Shown piece by piece: positions 16,383 to 24,929 of a stretch of DNA of 64,000 nucleotides; position 1 is the first letter of the stretch; each line of letters starts with the position of its first letter. Where the stretch lies: contig NZ_MTQO01000054.1 of assembly GCF_001984155.1 (NCBI RefSeq), positions 372,001 to 436,000 of the forward strand, in the 5' to 3' direction. Both the position numbers and the translations under genes were made by a program. The notes beneath the pieces were generated by a model, which had not been told where the DNA came from, searched no databases, and saw only the letters and a program-made list of their open reading frames with translations. This DNA is from Actinosynnema sp. ALI-1.44 (GTDB lineage: Bacteria > Actinomycetota > Actinomycetes > Mycobacteriales > Pseudonocardiaceae).

Positions 16383-17228
16383 TTGCGCGAGATCCACTGG
16401 ATGACCAGGACAGGGCTGATTGTTCTGGTACTGCTGGTGTTCGGCGCGGTCGGCTACGTGGTGACCCGTCCTTCGCCCGCCGCGCACCACGTGCCGCCGC
16501 CGGTGGTGCCGCACAGCGACGGCCTGTCCGACAACCAGGACGGCTTCCGGTTCAATCCCCTTGTGGTGCCGCAGGAGCGGGGCGTGGCCATGCCGATCGC
16601 GTTTCAGATCATCGGCCCGTCGGGCAAGCCGGAGACGACGTTCCCGGAGAACCAGACCAAGCAACTGCACTTCTTTGTGGTCCGCGACGACATGCAGGCC
16701 TACCAGCACGTCCACCCGGAGCTGCGCGGAGATACCTGGCACACGACAGCTTCAGTGCCCGATGGCGGGGCGTACCGGATGTACGCGGAGTTCATCGGCC
16801 GTGATCCGTTGCACCCCATCGTGCTCGGCACGGGGTTCATCATCCCGGGCGACACGACGTTCGTGCCCCTGCCGGAGCCTGCGGCTCGCGCGGTTGTCGA
16901 CGGTTTCGTGGTGACACGCCCGGAAGGCGCGGCTCAGCCGCCGGTCGGCAAGCCGTCCACGGTCCGCCTCCGGATCACCGACGCGTCAGGTGCGCCGGTG
17001 ACCGCGCCCGAGGAACACCTTGGCGCCTATGGGCACCTGACCGGGTTCAACGCGATCCTGCACTCGGTGACGCACCTGCACCCGCTGCAACGCCTCGGGA
17101 CGGCACTGCCCGACGGCGAGCTGACCTTCCAGGCCAACTTCGCCGAACGCGGCGAGCACAGGTTGTTCCTGGAGTTCCGCGTCGGCGGGACGGTGCGAAC
17201 CGCCGCCTTCACGGTCTTTGTGACCTAG
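16383..17228 (+). CDS. Membrane-anchored periplasmic-type protein with His-rich motifs
   Basis: 281 residues from a TTG at 16383 (GGAGG 6 bases upstream); an ATG six codons later is the alternative. Residues ~7-29 are a membrane anchor (MTRTGLIVLVLLVFGAVGYV). The exported part contains β-strands and repeated His-X-His patterns (LHFFVVRDD, AYQHVHPEL, VTHLHPLQRL), which suggests metal binding, for example copper, but no named family is certain. Its stop overlaps the stop of the convergent DUF397 gene by 4 bases (CTAG). It may work with the secreted protein upstream. Confidence 0.65.
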   Translation: MREIHWMTRTGLIVLVLLVFGAVGYVVTRPSPAAHHVPPPVVPHSDGLSDNQDGFRFNPLVVPQERGVAMPIAFQIIGPSGKPETTFPENQTKQLHFFVVRDDMQAYQHVHPELRGDTWHTTASVPDGGAYRMYAEFIGRDPLHPIVLGTGFIIPGDTTFVPLPEPAARAVVDGFVVTRPEGAAQPPVGKPSTVRLRITDASGAPVTAPEEHLGAYGHLTGFNAILHSVTHLHPLQRLGTALPDGELTFQANFAERGEHRLFLEFRVGGTVRTAAFTVFVT

Positions 17229-17401
17229 CTTTTGAGCACTGCCAGAAAGGTGGCGAAACACTCGCGGTCGAACACCAGCGTGCCTGCGTCGGGGGTTTTG
17301 CTGTCACGGACGCGGGTTAAGGCGCGGTCAACGGCCAATTGAACGCAGTCGTTGTTGGCTACACTGAAGGTGCTGGTGCGCCATTCGATTCGCCTGTTCA
17401 T
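17225..17401 (-). CDS. DUF397 domain protein
   Basis: 58 residues with the DUF397 signature: IEWRTSTFSVANNDCVQLAV, a middle VRDSKTPDAGTLVF, then FATFLAVLKS. The ATG overlaps the TGA of the upstream XRE gene as ATGA. DUF397 proteins are encoded next to XRE-DUF5753 regulators throughout actinomycetes, and some pairs (Streptomyces scr1/scr2) have been described as toxin-antitoxin-like. It is probably cytoplasmic and coupled in translation to its partner. Confidence 0.88.
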   Translation of the reverse strand: MNRRIEWRTSTFSVANNDCVQLAVDRALTRVRDSKTPDAGTLVFDRECFATFLAVLKS

Positions 17402-18261
17402 CGTCCCCGCTCCAGCGCCTCGGCTTGTTCCTGGATGAGCGTCGCCGACTTCCTCATCGGCAGTGCCAAGGACATGGCGGCATCGATCGATGCCGCGAAG
17501 TTGGCAACATCCTTCGGCTTCTCGATCCATTCTCCTCCGCCTGGGTACTCCAGGTACACAGCATCGGGGTAGTCAATCTGGGCGAAACCAAGCCATGTCA
17601 TCGCACCGGTCATGATCTCGTACTCACCCGCCGCGAACGGGATCACTCTGAGATCGAGGTTGGGTTGTCGCCCGAGCTTCACCAAGTGGCGAAGTTGTTC
17701 CATCATGACCGCGGGCCCACCTATGGTCCTGCGGATGACAGCCTCGTCGAGCACGATGGTGAGATTCAAGGCGTTGGGCCCGTGTAGCCGTTTCTTTCGC
17801 TTCTCGATCGAGGCCGCGTCCCGCTCGATGTCAATCGGTGATGCGATGTAGCGACTGGCGGCTTTGTTCATGCTGGCGCGGTATGCGGGTGTCTGGAGTG
17901 GACCTGGGACCACCGTCTGCCTGAGCATCCGGGCGGTGCTCGCCTCATCCCACGCCTTGACGAAGGCCCGGTACTTCGGCGGCATGGCTGTCGAGTGCTC
18001 TACGAGCGCCGCATCCTGGTGCGCTTCCTCCCACAGTTCTTCCGCCTGTCGCCGCTCGGTATCCGTGGCGCCGTAGAACCCGAGCATCGCGGTCAGCCGG
18101 GAGTAGTCGCACATCGTGTGCCCGGTCTCGATCCGTGAGACCACCGATGCGCTCTTGCGCAGCAGCTTGGCTACGTCATCCGGCTTCAGTCCGGCGTGTT
18201 CCCGCAGCTGAACCAGGAACATCCCCAGTGCCCGCTTCCGGCGAGTCTGCACACTGGCCAT
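17398..18261 (-). CDS. XRE-family regulator with DUF5753 (Scr1-type antitoxin-like)
   Basis: 287 residues. An N-terminal HTH (MFLVQLREHAGLKPDDVAKL, SASVVSRIETGH) is followed by a DUF5753 domain (YRAFVKAWDEASTARM, VVPGPLQTPAYRASM, LDEAVIRRTIGGPAVM, LRVIPFAAGEY, AVYLEYPGGGEWIE). The ATG at 18261 follows GGGAGG. It forms an operon with the DUF397 gene through an ATGA overlap and is divergent from two small genes at 18382 and 18654. The promoter region between them carries a palindrome it could bind. Confidence 0.9.
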   Translation of the reverse strand: MASVQTRRKRALGMFLVQLREHAGLKPDDVAKLLRKSASVVSRIETGHTMCDYSRLTAMLGFYGATDTERRQAEELWEEAHQDAALVEHSTAMPPKYRAFVKAWDEASTARMLRQTVVPGPLQTPAYRASMNKAASRYIASPIDIERDAASIEKRKKRLHGPNALNLTIVLDEAVIRRTIGGPAVMMEQLRHLVKLGRQPNLDLRVIPFAAGEYEIMTGAMTWLGFAQIDYPDAVYLEYPGGGEWIEKPKDVANFAASIDAAMSLALPMRKSATLIQEQAEALERGR

Positions 18262-18293
18262 CGGTCCTCCCTTCGCGCACGTCACCCCATCGA

Positions 18294-18361
18294 GCGCATT
18301 GCGTTGGCGCATTGCTCAGGCTTATGGTTGGCAAGTGGCCATGATCGCACATGAGCGCTCA
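18294..18361. promoter_or_regulatory. Repeats in the XRE divergent promoter region
   Basis: The word GCGCATTGC occurs twice (18294-18302 and 18307-18315), and a 10-bp palindrome TGAGCGCTCA lies at 18352-18361, between the divergent starts at 18261 and 18382. Such elements suit binding by the XRE regulator. No consensus is known to me. Confidence 0.4.
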
Positions 18362-18381
18362 ACCAATCGCCGGAGGTCCCC

Positions 18382-18657
18382 ATGACGCACGTGCTCGCCG
18401 CAGTGCTGAGGGACGCGATGGTCGTGCGCCTGCAATGGCTGGACACGTTGGCCAGCGACGTCGACGTGCCTGTGATCGAGCTACGCAGCCTCACCGCGGC
18501 GATGCGCGAAATCCTCGAACTGCACCAACCCGACGGCAACGGCCGTTGCCGCGGCTGCTCGACCGGGATGCGGCGCGGCCGCAAGTTCCCTTGCCGTGTC
18601 TGGCTTATCGCCCATCGCCACCTGCTCACACCAACAGATCAGGAGTCCTACCGATGA
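18382..18657 (+). CDS. Small Cys-rich actinobacterial protein
   Basis: 91 residues. The C-terminal half has a C-R-G-C pair and a later PCRVWLIAHRHL, a possible zinc site; the N-terminus is helical (AMREILELHQPDGNGRC). Proteins with this CRGC...PC.VW pattern are common beside XRE/DUF397 genes in actinomycetes, function unknown. The ATG follows GGAGG by 5 bases, and the stop overlaps the next start as ATGA. Confidence 0.75.
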   Translation: MTHVLAAVLRDAMVVRLQWLDTLASDVDVPVIELRSLTAAMREILELHQPDGNGRCRGCSTGMRRGRKFPCRVWLIAHRHLLTPTDQESYR

Positions 18658-18938
18658 ACACCCAGGATCGCGTGCGCCGGATCGTCGACGAGACCGACAT
18701 GAGTGAACAGACCGCCGCTTTGGTCGTCTCCCAGATGCCTCGCCTGTTCGCCGTCGTCATCGAACACGAGGACGACGTGGCCCCCGAAGTCATCGGCTGG
18801 GGCATGGCCCGTGAGGCCGACGCGCACATGGTGTCCGCGGACGGCCGCAACTACTACGCCCTCGCCGAAGCCAAGAACGCCCTGAACTACGTCCGCAGCG
18901 CGCCCGACGCCACACCGCACTTCGTGTGGGTCGCCTAG
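18654..18938 (+). CDS. Small uncharacterised protein
   Basis: 94 residues, no family recognised. It is acidic and mainly helical (RVRRIVDETDMSEQTAALVV, AEAKNALNYVRSAPDATPHF). AGGAG lies 8 bases before the ATG, which overlaps the stop of the preceding gene, so both are translated together. It converges on argA, and the two stop regions overlap by 4 bases. Confidence 0.65.
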   Translation: MNTQDRVRRIVDETDMSEQTAALVVSQMPRLFAVVIEHEDDVAPEVIGWGMAREADAHMVSADGRNYYALAEAKNALNYVRSAPDATPHFVWVA

Positions 18939-19441
18939 AGCTCCAGCACCATGCGGCTGTTGCCGAGCGTGTTCGGCTTGACGTACGGCAGGTCGAGGAA
19001 CTCCGCCACACCCTGGTCGAGCGAGCGCCGCATCTCCTCGTAGACCTCGGGGCTCACCGGTGTTCCGTCGATCTGGTGAAATCCGTGCCGCTCGAAGAAG
19101 CGGACCTCGAACGTCAAAGCGAACAACCGGGACACGCCCAGCTCCTTCGCCGTCGCGATCAGCCGATCCAGCAGAGCGTGCCCGATCCCGGTCCCCAGCG
19201 TCTGCGGCAGCACCGCGATCGTGCGGATCTCGGCGATGTCCTCCCACAGCACGTGCAACGCACCGCAGCCGACCAGTTCACCGCCCTGCTCGGCCACCCA
19301 GAACTCCTGGATGTCCTCGTACAGCGTGACCAGCTGTTTCGTCAGCAGGACCTTGCCCGCGTACCGGTCGATGACCGTCTTCATCGCCCGCACATCCGTG
19401 GTGCGGGCGCGCCGCACAACCGTGTCGTCCACGTACCCCAA
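18935..19441 (-). CDS. argA: Amino-acid N-acetyltransferase (GNAT)
   Basis: 168 residues, a GNAT fold like the M. tuberculosis ArgA protein Rv2747, which acetylates glutamate in the first step of arginine synthesis. Landmarks are VRRARTTDVRAMKTVIDRYA, LVTLYEDIQEFWVAEQ, GCGALHVLWEDIAEIRTIAV, the acetyl-CoA loop LPQTLGTGIGHALLDRLI, and AEFLDLPYVKPNTLGNSRM. The gene lies near pgsA and clgR, as in mycobacteria, which supports the call. Here it is separated from rimO by an RloA/RloB defence pair. ATG start at 19441 without a strong Shine-Dalgarno. Confidence 0.88.
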   Translation of the reverse strand: MGYVDDTVVRRARTTDVRAMKTVIDRYAGKVLLTKQLVTLYEDIQEFWVAEQGGELVGCGALHVLWEDIAEIRTIAVLPQTLGTGIGHALLDRLIATAKELGVSRLFALTFEVRFFERHGFHQIDGTPVSPEVYEEMRRSLDQGVAEFLDLPYVKPNTLGNSRMVLEL

Positions 19442-19631
19442 CCATGTTGTCAGTCAACCGTTCCCGATTTTATCCCGCGCTCGCCAGCCGGGCCTCTGTG
19501 TCGTGGCGTGGTGGGCGTCACCTGCGTGCCATCCCACATCGAGGTGAAACCGGTGCTGTCTGCAAGACAGAAGCGGTTTTGTGCGGTTTACTTGCACGGG
19601 CAGACATGAAGCTGATGAACAGGAGTCGTCG

Positions 19632-20864
19632 GTGCTTCGGAGTTTTCGGGTTGGGAACCACCGCTCGATCAAGGACGAGGTCGAGCTTCTCCTGCTCCCG
19701 GTGTACGACAAGGACCGGCTGGCGCTGAACGTCGCGGCGATCTACGGCGCCAACGCGGCGGGCAAGTCGAACCTGTTGGACGCCGTGTGGTTCATGCGGG
19801 AAGCGGTCCTTCGTTCGCACTCGCATTGGGGGCCTGATGCGGGTGTTCCCCGCCGACCGTTCTCCCTCGACCCGACCGTCGCCGCACGTGAATCGATCTT
19901 CGTCGCCGAATTCGTCATCGATTCAGTTCGATATACATACGGTTTTACCGTTGACAACGAGGTCGTTCGTGAGGAGTGGTTGTACACCTACCCGGAAAAG
20001 CGGCGACGTGTCATGTTCGAACGTGAACTCAACCATGTGCGTTTTGGTTCCACAGTGGCTGATCGCCGAAAGAACGAGCTACTCGCGCGAATGATGCGGC
20101 CTAACTCGCTTTTTCTCAGCGTTGCGGCGGCTTCGAACGTCGACACGGCCGTTCCCATCTACCGCTGGTTCTCACGTGACCTGATCCTGCACAACTGGCA
20201 CGGTTTTTTCGGGCGGCAAGTCGGCGCGGGGAGGGCGTTCGTCAATCACGAGGAGGTCGGGAAACTGTTCGTGGAGGGGTCGACTGCGGTGAGAAGCGCG
20301 CTCATCGACCTCGTACGAGCCGCCGACCTGGGCATCACCGACGTTGTAGTCGAGGCGAACAAGGACAAGTACACACTGTCGAAACTCACCGTGAAGCTGA
20401 TCCACGATGACGGAGTGGCGCTGGATCCGGAGGATGAATCGGCAGGCACGAGAGGATGGCTGGGGCTGCTGCCAGAGCTGATCTCCTGCCTCAGTTCGGG
20501 CGGAGTGTTGGTCATCGACGAGATCGACGCGAGTTTCCACCCCCTCCTCACGGCACGCCTGATCGCCCTCTTCCGTGATACCGAGACCAATCCACGCGGC
20601 GCCCAGCTCCTCTTTTCGACCCACGATGCGAGTCTGCTCAGTCCGGTACTCGGTGAAGAAGTCCTTCGGCGCGAAGAAGTGTGGTTCGTGCAAAAGGGAA
20701 CGGACGGTGCTACTGAGCTTTACCCGTTGAGTGATTTCCGGCCTCGTAAGGGTGAGAATACTGAGCGTCGCTATCTCGGGGGCAGTTACGGGGCGGCGCC
20801 GTCCTTGTTCGCCGAACGTTTCGCTGACGCTGTGAGAGCAGGTTTGCTTGATGAGTCGGCGTGA
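19632..20864 (+). CDS. RloA-type AAA ATPase of an AbiL-like defence pair
   Basis: 410 residues. It starts MLRSFRVGNHRSIKDEVELL, typical of AAA_21/OLD-like ATPases, with Walker A YGANAAGKS at ~38-46, Walker B GGVLVIDEIDASFHPLL near 292-307, and a later STHDASLL switch motif. In RloA/RloB (AbiLi/AbiLii) phage-defence pairs this ATPase partners a TOPRIM-like protein, here the overlapping downstream gene. The GTG at 19632 is chosen because AGGAG precedes it by 6 bases and the N-terminus then fits the family. A hairpin CTGTCT-GCA-AGACAG lies about 60 bases upstream. Confidence 0.87.
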   Translation: MLRSFRVGNHRSIKDEVELLLLPVYDKDRLALNVAAIYGANAAGKSNLLDAVWFMREAVLRSHSHWGPDAGVPRRPFSLDPTVAARESIFVAEFVIDSVRYTYGFTVDNEVVREEWLYTYPEKRRRVMFERELNHVRFGSTVADRRKNELLARMMRPNSLFLSVAAASNVDTAVPIYRWFSRDLILHNWHGFFGRQVGAGRAFVNHEEVGKLFVEGSTAVRSALIDLVRAADLGITDVVVEANKDKYTLSKLTVKLIHDDGVALDPEDESAGTRGWLGLLPELISCLSSGGVLVIDEIDASFHPLLTARLIALFRDTETNPRGAQLLFSTHDASLLSPVLGEEVLRREEVWFVQKGTDGATELYPLSDFRPRKGENTERRYLGGSYGAAPSLFAERFADAVRAGLLDESA

Positions 20865-21429
20865 GAACGCGCACAGGCGATCGAGCAAGCCACGGTTGGA
20901 TGCCAAGCCGAGAATTCTCGTCATCTGCTGCGGTGAGCGTACCGAGAAACAATACCTGGAAGGCTTCCGCCGCCAGTTCACAGTCTCCACCGTGCGAGTC
21001 CGGCCGAAGGTCGGTTCGCCCGCGCAACTCGTCGGCTACGCGCGGAAGGTGCGTGACAATGACCCAGGCGGGTTCGACGAGGTCTGGTGTGTCGTCGACG
21101 TGGACGAGTTCCAAGTCGACGAAGCCGTCGCGGCCGCGCGGAAGGCAGGTATCTCACTCGCCATCTCCAATCCCTGTTTCGAGGTCTGGCTCTTGCTTCA
21201 CCTTGCGGACTGGAGGCAGTGGTTCGACGGCCCTGCGGCTGTGATCGCCGCCTTGCGCAGGCATCTTGACTGCTACGACAAGGTCAAACTGGATTTCGCT
21301 GCTTTCGCCGATCACGTGACCACCGCCGTGCAGAGGGCGCGCAAGCTCGATCCGACCGGTGAGGACCACACCTGCAATCCCTCGACAGGGGTATGGCGGC
21401 TGGTAGCCAGAGTTCTCGGCGAGTGCTGA
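20851..21429 (+). CDS. rloB: RloB family protein (TOPRIM-like effector)
   Basis: 192 residues. RloB hallmarks are the first strand and acidic motif [18 protein letters not shown], the DxD-like VVDVDEF, and [17 protein letters not shown]. The family is related to TOPRIM nucleases and provides the presumed nucleic-acid-cleaving activity of RloAB/AbiL abortive infection. The ATG at 20851 overlaps the end of the ATPase gene by 14 bases, so the subunits should be made together. The pair sits between argA and rimO, a core location, which points to horizontal insertion. Confidence 0.88.
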   Translation: MSRRENAHRRSSKPRLDAKPRILVICCGERTEKQYLEGFRRQFTVSTVRVRPKVGSPAQLVGYARKVRDNDPGGFDEVWCVVDVDEFQVDEAVAAARKAGISLAISNPCFEVWLLLHLADWRQWFDGPAAVIAALRRHLDCYDKVKLDFAAFADHVTTAVQRARKLDPTGEDHTCNPSTGVWRLVARVLGEC

Positions 21430-21455
21430 CGTCGGAGACACCACACGTGGGCGGT

Positions 21456-21461
21456 TACCCT
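21456..21461 (+). promoter_or_regulatory. Probable -10 of a leaderless rimO transcript
   Basis: TACCCT lies 6 bases before the GTG start of rimO, and no Shine-Dalgarno precedes that GTG. The TANNNT box 6-7 bases before a start codon is the actinobacterial leaderless pattern; the same pattern is seen here at 32481, 33894 and 47867. Confidence 0.5.
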
Positions 21462-21467
21462 GATTCG

Positions 21468-22862
21468 GTGTCTTCCCCCACCGCGAAGCGTCGCGTCGCC
21501 ATGTTCACCCTCGGATGCGCCCGTAATGAGGTCGACTCCGAGGAGCTCGCCGGGCGCCTGACCGGCAGTGGCTGGGAGCTGGCCGAGACCGACGCGGCCG
21601 ACGTGATCGTCGTGAACACCTGCGGCTTCGTCGAACAGGCCAAGAAGGACTCGGTGGACACGCTGCTGGCCGCCGCCGACACCGGCGCCAAGGTCGTCGC
21701 GGTCGGGTGCATGGCCGAGCGCTACGGCAAGGAGCTCGCCGAGAGCATGCCGGAGGCCTCCGCCGTCCTCGGCTTCGACGAGTACCCGGAGCTGGCCGAG
21801 CGGCTCGACGAGGTCCTGCACGGCAAACAGGTCGAATCGCACGTCCCGGTCGACCGGCGCACGCTGCTGCCGATCACGCCCGTGCAGCGCCAGGAGACTG
21901 AAGTGTCCGTCCCCGGCCACGGCTGGGGTCCGCGCGTGATGCGCACCCGCCTCGACGACTCGCCGGTGGCCGCGCTGAAGATCGCGTCCGGGTGCGACCG
22001 CCGGTGCACGTTCTGCGCCATCCCGTCCTTCCGGGGCGCGTTCGTGTCCCGCACGCCGGACGAGATCGTCGCCGAGGCGCGGTGGCTGGCCGAGAACGGC
22101 GCCCGCGAGCTGTTCCTGGTGAGCGAGAACTCCACGTCCTACGGCAAGGACCTCGGCCGCGGCATGGACCACCTCGACCGGCTGCTGACCAGGCTCGCCG
22201 GGGTCGACGGGATCAAGCGCGTCCGCGTGTCCTACCTGCAGCCCGCCGAGACGCGGCCGGGCCTGGTGCGGACCATCGCGACCACACCGGGCGTCGCCGA
22301 CTACTTCGACCTGTCCTTCCAGCACGGCAGCGGCAAAGTGCTGCGCCGGATGCGGCGCTTCGGCGACTGCGACAGCTTCCTCGGCCTGACCGAGCAGATC
22401 CGGGGGTTCTCGCCGAACGCGGGGATCCGCACCAACGTCATCGTCGGCTTCCCCGGCGAGACCGAGGAGGACCTCAAGGAGCTCGAGCGGTTCCTCATCG
22501 GCGCGCGGATGGACGCCGTCGGCGTGTTCGGCTACTCCGACGAGGAGGGCACCGAGGCCGCGGGCTTCGACGACAAACACGACGAGGACACCGTCGCCGA
22601 GCGCGTCTCGCGGATCTCCGCGCTGGTCGAGCAGCTGACCATGGAACGCGCCGAGGACCGCGTCGGCGACGAGGTGGTCGTGCTGGTCGAACAGGCCGAC
22701 GACGAAGTGGTCGGTCGTGCCGCCCATCAGGCGCCTGAGGTTGACGGCGAATGCGTGATCGAGGGCGGCGACGGCCTTGCCGTTGGTGACTTCGTGCGCT
22801 GCCGAGTCGAGAACGCCGAAGGCGTCGATCTTGTCGTCCGTGCCATCGAGGTCGTCACATGA
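21468..22862 (+). CDS. rimO: Ribosomal protein S12 methylthiotransferase RimO
   Basis: 464 residues. RimO adds a methylthio group to an aspartate of ribosomal protein S12 using radical SAM chemistry. The N-terminal MTTase domain has three conserved Cys ([35 protein letters not shown]) for one 4Fe-4S cluster. The radical SAM motif CDRRCTFC binds the second, and a C-terminal TRAM domain ends the protein. GTG at 21468 gives the usual start ...[11 protein letters not shown]; a GTG at 21447 with a distant GGAG is possible. The stop overlaps the pgsA start as ATGA. Confidence 0.95.
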   Translation: MSSPTAKRRVAMFTLGCARNEVDSEELAGRLTGSGWELAETDAADVIVVNTCGFVEQAKKDSVDTLLAAADTGAKVVAVGCMAERYGKELAESMPEASAVLGFDEYPELAERLDEVLHGKQVESHVPVDRRTLLPITPVQRQETEVSVPGHGWGPRVMRTRLDDSPVAALKIASGCDRRCTFCAIPSFRGAFVSRTPDEIVAEARWLAENGARELFLVSENSTSYGKDLGRGMDHLDRLLTRLAGVDGIKRVRVSYLQPAETRPGLVRTIATTPGVADYFDLSFQHGSGKVLRRMRRFGDCDSFLGLTEQIRGFSPNAGIRTNVIVGFPGETEEDLKELERFLIGARMDAVGVFGYSDEEGTEAAGFDDKHDEDTVAERVSRISALVEQLTMERAEDRVGDEVVVLVEQADDEVVGRAAHQAPEVDGECVIEGGDGLAVGDFVRCRVENAEGVDLVVRAIEVVT

Positions 22863-23542
22863 GCACCGCGCCCGCCGATCCCGCACAGGAGCCGATGTCG
22901 CCGGAGCCGCTCGCCCCGGAGGTCGCCGCAGTTCCGGAGGTGACAGCAGTTCCGGAGGTGGCGCCTGTGCGGCAGGTACCGTTGCTCAACATCGCGAACA
23001 TCCTCACGGTCAGCAGGCTGGTCCTCGTCCCGGTCTTCCTGTTCGCCCTGTTCGCCGGTGAGGGCCACTCGTTCGGCTGGCGGCTGACCGCCACGGTCGT
23101 GTTCGCGGTCGCCTCGGTGACCGACCAGCTCGACGGCTGGCTGGCCCGCCGCCACGGCCTGGTCACCGACTTCGGCAAGGTCGCTGACCCGATCGCGGAC
23201 AAGGCGCTGACCGGGGCGGCCCTGTTCGGGCTGAGCATCCTCGGCGAGCTGCCCTGGTGGGTGACGATCGTGGTCGCCGCCCGTGAGATCGGCGTGACCC
23301 TGCTCCGCTTCTGGGTGATCCGCTACGGCGTCATCCCGGCCAGCCGGGGCGGAAAGCTCAAGACGCTCACCCAGATCGTCGCGATCGGCTTCTACCTGGC
23401 GCCGCTGCCTGCCGCGTTCGACACGGTCCAGTGGATCATCATGCTCGCGGCCGTCGCCCTTACCGCGGTGACCGGGCTGGACTACGTCGTGCGCGCGCTG
23501 CGGCTGCGTGCCCAGGGCATCCGGGTGCGGCGAGCGGCGTGA
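22859..23542 (+). CDS. pgsA: CDP-diacylglycerol-glycerol-3-phosphate 3-phosphatidyltransferase
   Basis: 227 residues, an integral membrane enzyme of phosphatidylglycerol synthesis. The CDP-alcohol phosphotransferase signature is complete: [12 protein letters not shown]...[12 protein letters not shown]. Several hydrophobic helices follow ([32 protein letters not shown]). The first ~40 residues are a Pro/Glu/Val-rich extension with a repeated VPEV unit, which may be poorly conserved; a later start cannot be excluded. The start and stop overlap rimO and cinA by 4 bases each, so rimO-pgsA-cinA form one operon. Confidence 0.94.
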   Translation: MSTAPADPAQEPMSPEPLAPEVAAVPEVTAVPEVAPVRQVPLLNIANILTVSRLVLVPVFLFALFAGEGHSFGWRLTATVVFAVASVTDQLDGWLARRHGLVTDFGKVADPIADKALTGAALFGLSILGELPWWVTIVVAAREIGVTLLRFWVIRYGVIPASRGGKLKTLTQIVAIGFYLAPLPAAFDTVQWIIMLAAVALTAVTGLDYVVRALRLRAQGIRVRRAA

Positions 23543-24042
23543 ACCCGCTTGTCGAGGCGGTCGGCCTGGCGCCGGACAAGCTCGTGGCGCTGATCGCCGA
23601 CATGCGTGCCAACGACGAGACGGTCGCCACGGCCGAATCGCTCACCGCCGGCCTGGTCGCGGCCGTGCTCACGACCGTGCCGGGTGCCAGTGCCGTGGTC
23701 CGGGGCGGGCTCGTGGTCTACGCGACGGACCTCAAGTGGGGCCTGGCCGGAGTCGACCCCGGCCTGCTCGCCGCTCGCGGCGCGGTCGACCCGGACGTCG
23801 CCGTCCAACTGGCGACCGGCGCACGCGACCGGTGCGCCGCCACCTGGGGCATCGGGCTGACCGGAGTGGCCGGGCCCGACCCGCAGGACGGCGTCGCGCC
23901 GGGTACCGTGCACGTCGGCATCGCCGGTCCGACAGGCGTGAACGTGTCAACGATCACGGTCGGCGGTGATCGGCACGAAGTGCGTGCGGCGAGCGTGCGG
24001 GCGGCCGTTGATCTGCTGGCTGGCCGGGGCACAGCACCCTGA
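23539..24042 (+). CDS. cinA: CinA-family protein (NMN amidohydrolase-type, PncC)
   Basis: 167 residues, corresponding to the stand-alone C-terminal CinA domain that deamidates nicotinamide mononucleotide in NAD recycling. Motifs include [55 protein letters not shown]. The GTG overlaps the pgsA stop as GTGA. The N-terminal competence/damage domain of longer CinA proteins is absent, as usual in this pgsA-cinA-clgR context. Confidence 0.9.
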   Translation: MNPLVEAVGLAPDKLVALIADMRANDETVATAESLTAGLVAAVLTTVPGASAVVRGGLVVYATDLKWGLAGVDPGLLAARGAVDPDVAVQLATGARDRCAATWGIGLTGVAGPDPQDGVAPGTVHVGIAGPTGVNVSTITVGGDRHEVRAASVRAAVDLLAGRGTAP

Positions 24043-24069
24043 CGGGGGAACATTCGGCCACGCTCAGTC

Positions 24070-24086
24070 GTTCGCCCTTGGCGTAC
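24070..24086 (+). promoter_or_regulatory. Candidate ClgR operator
   Basis: GTTCGCCCTTGGCGTAC has the TTCGC-N5-GCG layout of actinobacterial ClgR sites and lies ~80 bases before the clgR start. ClgR is known to activate its own gene in related bacteria. The right half-site deviates from the ideal. Confidence 0.5.
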
Positions 24087-24164
24087 GACGGGTCAAGTCG
24101 GTGCGTGATGTCGGCCAAGCTCGGTAACGTTGTCGGCACGGGCCCGCCGGTGAAGGGAGGCGCG

Positions 24165-24683
24165 ATGACTGTGCTGTTGCGTGAGGCGATCGGTGATCGG
24201 CTCCGCCATGCCCGCACGATCCAGCGCCGCACGCTGCGCGAGGTCTCGCGGACCGCGCGGGTGAGCCTCGGTTATCTCTCCGAGGTGGAGCGTGGGCAGA
24301 AGGAGGCGTCCAGCGAGCTGCTGGCCGCGATCTGTGACGCGCTCGAGCTGCCGATGCCGGAGCTGCTCTACAACGTCGCGAACGACATGAGCGGCATCGA
24401 CCCGGAGAAGTTGCTCGAATCGGCACAGCAGCAGGCCGAACAGCCCGCCAAGCAGAGTGCCCCGGTGCCGTCCGGTGGCAACGGCGACGCCAGCATGTCG
24501 GCGAGCATGTCGGCTGCGGGGCTCGACGGTGGACCGTTGGGCGTGCCGGACGAGCTGCTCGGCGCGGGTGACATCGGGTTGGACACTGTGGTCGGCGACA
24601 CGTTGCAGGATCTCCGGATCCAGCCGGCGCTGTCCCACCGAATCGGTCCTGACATCGCCAGGGCGAGCGTTTTCGCAGCTTGA
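24165..24683 (+). CDS. clgR: Transcriptional activator ClgR
   Basis: 172 residues. An XRE-type HTH near the N-terminus ([40 protein letters not shown]) matches ClgR, which activates clp protease and envelope-stress genes. The C-terminal half is Ala/Gly-rich and ends SVFAA, a hydrophobic tail like those that mark ClgR for Clp proteolysis. ATG follows GGGAGG. The position between cinA and pspA is the conserved one in actinobacteria. A terminator separates it from pspA. Confidence 0.93.
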   Translation: MTVLLREAIGDRLRHARTIQRRTLREVSRTARVSLGYLSEVERGQKEASSELLAAICDALELPMPELLYNVANDMSGIDPEKLLESAQQQAEQPAKQSAPVPSGGNGDASMSASMSAAGLDGGPLGVPDELLGAGDIGLDTVVGDTLQDLRIQPALSHRIGPDIARASVFAA

Positions 24684-24700
24684 GCAGCCACTCAGCCACT

Positions 24701-24731
24701 CCGGCCGGGCTCGTTCGTCGAGCCCGGCCGG
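24701..24731 (+). terminator. Terminator between clgR and pspA
   Basis: A perfect 13-bp stem CCGGCCGGGCTCG / CGAGCCCGGCCGG with a 5-base loop lies 18 bases after the clgR stop. No U-run follows, as is common in high-GC actinobacteria. It implies that pspA can be transcribed separately. Confidence 0.7.
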
Positions 24732-24860
24732 TGCTGTGTGTGTAGAAAGGTCTCAAGCAGGTCAACTCGGTGTCCGGGGGCCGACCCGTGGTGAATGATC
24801 GGGGCGATCCCTGATTTACCCCTGGGCCCGGTGGAACGACAATCGCGCACCTGACACGAT

Positions 24861-24887
24861 GGAACCTGGACAGGTACCCGGGTCGTT
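24861..24887 (+). promoter_or_regulatory. Possible SigE-type promoter of pspA
   Basis: GGAAC at 24861-24865 and CGTT at 24884-24887 are 18 bases apart, a layout like that of actinobacterial SigE promoters, 43 bases before the pspA start. SigE control of the clgR-pspA stress system is known in mycobacteria. Both elements are short, so this is suggestive only. Confidence 0.4.
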
Positions 24888-24929
24888 GCCTGTGGGCAGC
24901 CGAAGTACGCAAGAAGGCAGGCGGAGGAG

